Shown here piece by piece: positions 43,673-43,818 of a stretch of 43,818 bases of DNA (positions within the stretch are counted from its first letter, which is position 1; every line of letters begins with the position of its first letter). The notes beneath the pieces are model-generated. The model saw only the letters and a list, made by a program, of their open reading frames with translations. It had not been told where the DNA came from and searched no databases. The position numbers were made by a program, and so were the translations under genes. Origin of the DNA: Lachnospiraceae bacterium (GTDB taxonomy: Bacteria; Bacillota; Clostridia; Lachnospirales; Lachnospiraceae); contig JAIKZD010000157.1 in the NCBI GenBank assembly GCA_024682555.1, positions 1-43,818 on the forward strand, written 5' to 3'.

Positions 43673-43694
43673 GAACCAGAAAGGTAATTTAATA

Positions 43695-43818
43695 ATGTTA
43701 GGTGCAGATGCAATGGCAAAATGCCTTGAGGCAGAGGAGGTTTGTGCTGTATTCGGTTATCCGGGTGTCGCTATATGTCCATTCTTTAACAGCATGTTAT
43801 CAAACAAAATCGACAGAA
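43695..43818 (+). CDS. Thiamine-diphosphate-dependent enzyme, acetolactate synthase family (5' end only)
   Basis: Only the first 41 codons are in the window: an N-terminus beginning GADAMAKCLEAEEVCAVFGYP and continuing with PGVAICPFFNSML. This matches the start of acetolactate synthase and relatives (G-A-x-A-x-x-K-x-L-E, V-F-G-Y-P-G). The usual GYPGGA reads GYPGVA, so a related enzyme such as an indolepyruvate or other oxo-acid converting enzyme is also possible. AGAAAGG lies 10 bases before the ATG. It is 22 bases after the repeat-protein gene and has no promoter of its own visible, so the two probably share the promoter at 42320. Confidence 0.7.
   Translation, partial: MLGADAMAKCLEAEEVCAVFGYPGVAICPFFNSMLSNKIDR

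Overview
This window is a 43.8 kb stretch of a low-to-moderate GC Gram-positive chromosome, most likely a gut or rumen clostridium of the Lachnospiraceae (Butyrivibrio/Roseburia-like). The lineage call is an inference from several features: Gram-positive AGGAGG ribosome sites and sigma-A promoters, Rex, a class B sortase beside a PxTGD-anchored BspA-type leucine-rich-repeat protein, a Re-citrate-synthase-like gene next to NADP-isocitrate dehydrogenase, and a methionine synthase without its reactivation domain. Every gene I can support lies on the + strand. The window opens inside pheT and closes inside the first 41 codons of a thiamine-diphosphate enzyme. No gap between genes exceeds about 230 bases. 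I see no insertion sequence, prophage, CRISPR array, rRNA or origin.

Layout. 1-5.4 kb: pheT (3' end) and queA, then a promoter and a coupled set of a PilZ (c-di-GMP receptor) protein, an odd phosphoglycerate mutase of the cofactor-independent fold that lacks several catalytic residues, and a normal cofactor-dependent mutase, closed by a strong terminator. 5.5-10.3 kb: an EF-G-like GTPase and leuS, each with its own promoter. 10.3-19 kb: a cell-surface block of a class B sortase and two large secreted LRR_5 proteins. 19-25.6 kb: a citrate/isocitrate/redox block (Re-citrate-synthase-like enzyme, isocitrate dehydrogenase, Rex), an unknown coiled-coil protein, NAD(P)HX repair enzyme and alanine racemase. 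25.8-28.7 kb: a YebC/PmpR-family protein, a polytopic membrane protein with a long charged tail, and tRNA-Thr(CGT). 28.8-31.5 kb: argH and asd, with a structured leader and a possible leader peptide between them. 31.5-34.7 kb: a degenerate GGDEF-EAL protein paired with an ATPase-like protein whose P-loop and nuclease motifs are both broken. 34.8-37 kb: a complete polar amino-acid ABC importer. 37-42.3 kb: topoisomerase III, a left-handed beta-helix nucleotidyltransferase-like protein and cobalamin-dependent methionine synthase. 42.3-43.8 kb: a membrane-anchored protein made of about 17-19 copies of a 15-residue repeat, under a strong promoter enclosed by an inverted repeat, followed by the partial thiamine-diphosphate enzyme.

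How the parts connect. Most genes are housekeeping: translation, amino-acid supply (Arg, Lys/Thr/Met, Glu precursors), wall precursors and NAD repair. The less ordinary material falls into four sets. (1) c-di-GMP genes lie near proteins that have lost catalytic residues: PilZ with the iPGM-like protein, and GGDEF-EAL with the pseudo-ATPase. (2) The sortase and LRR pair form a surface module in which only one of the two LRR proteins has a sorting signal. (3) The 15-residue repeat protein has a regular array of N-x-T motifs and a K-to-D switch along its length; it is the strongest candidate for something undescribed. (4) Long charged low-complexity linkers or tails occur in three otherwise unrelated proteins (membrane protein, topoisomerase III, methionine synthase).
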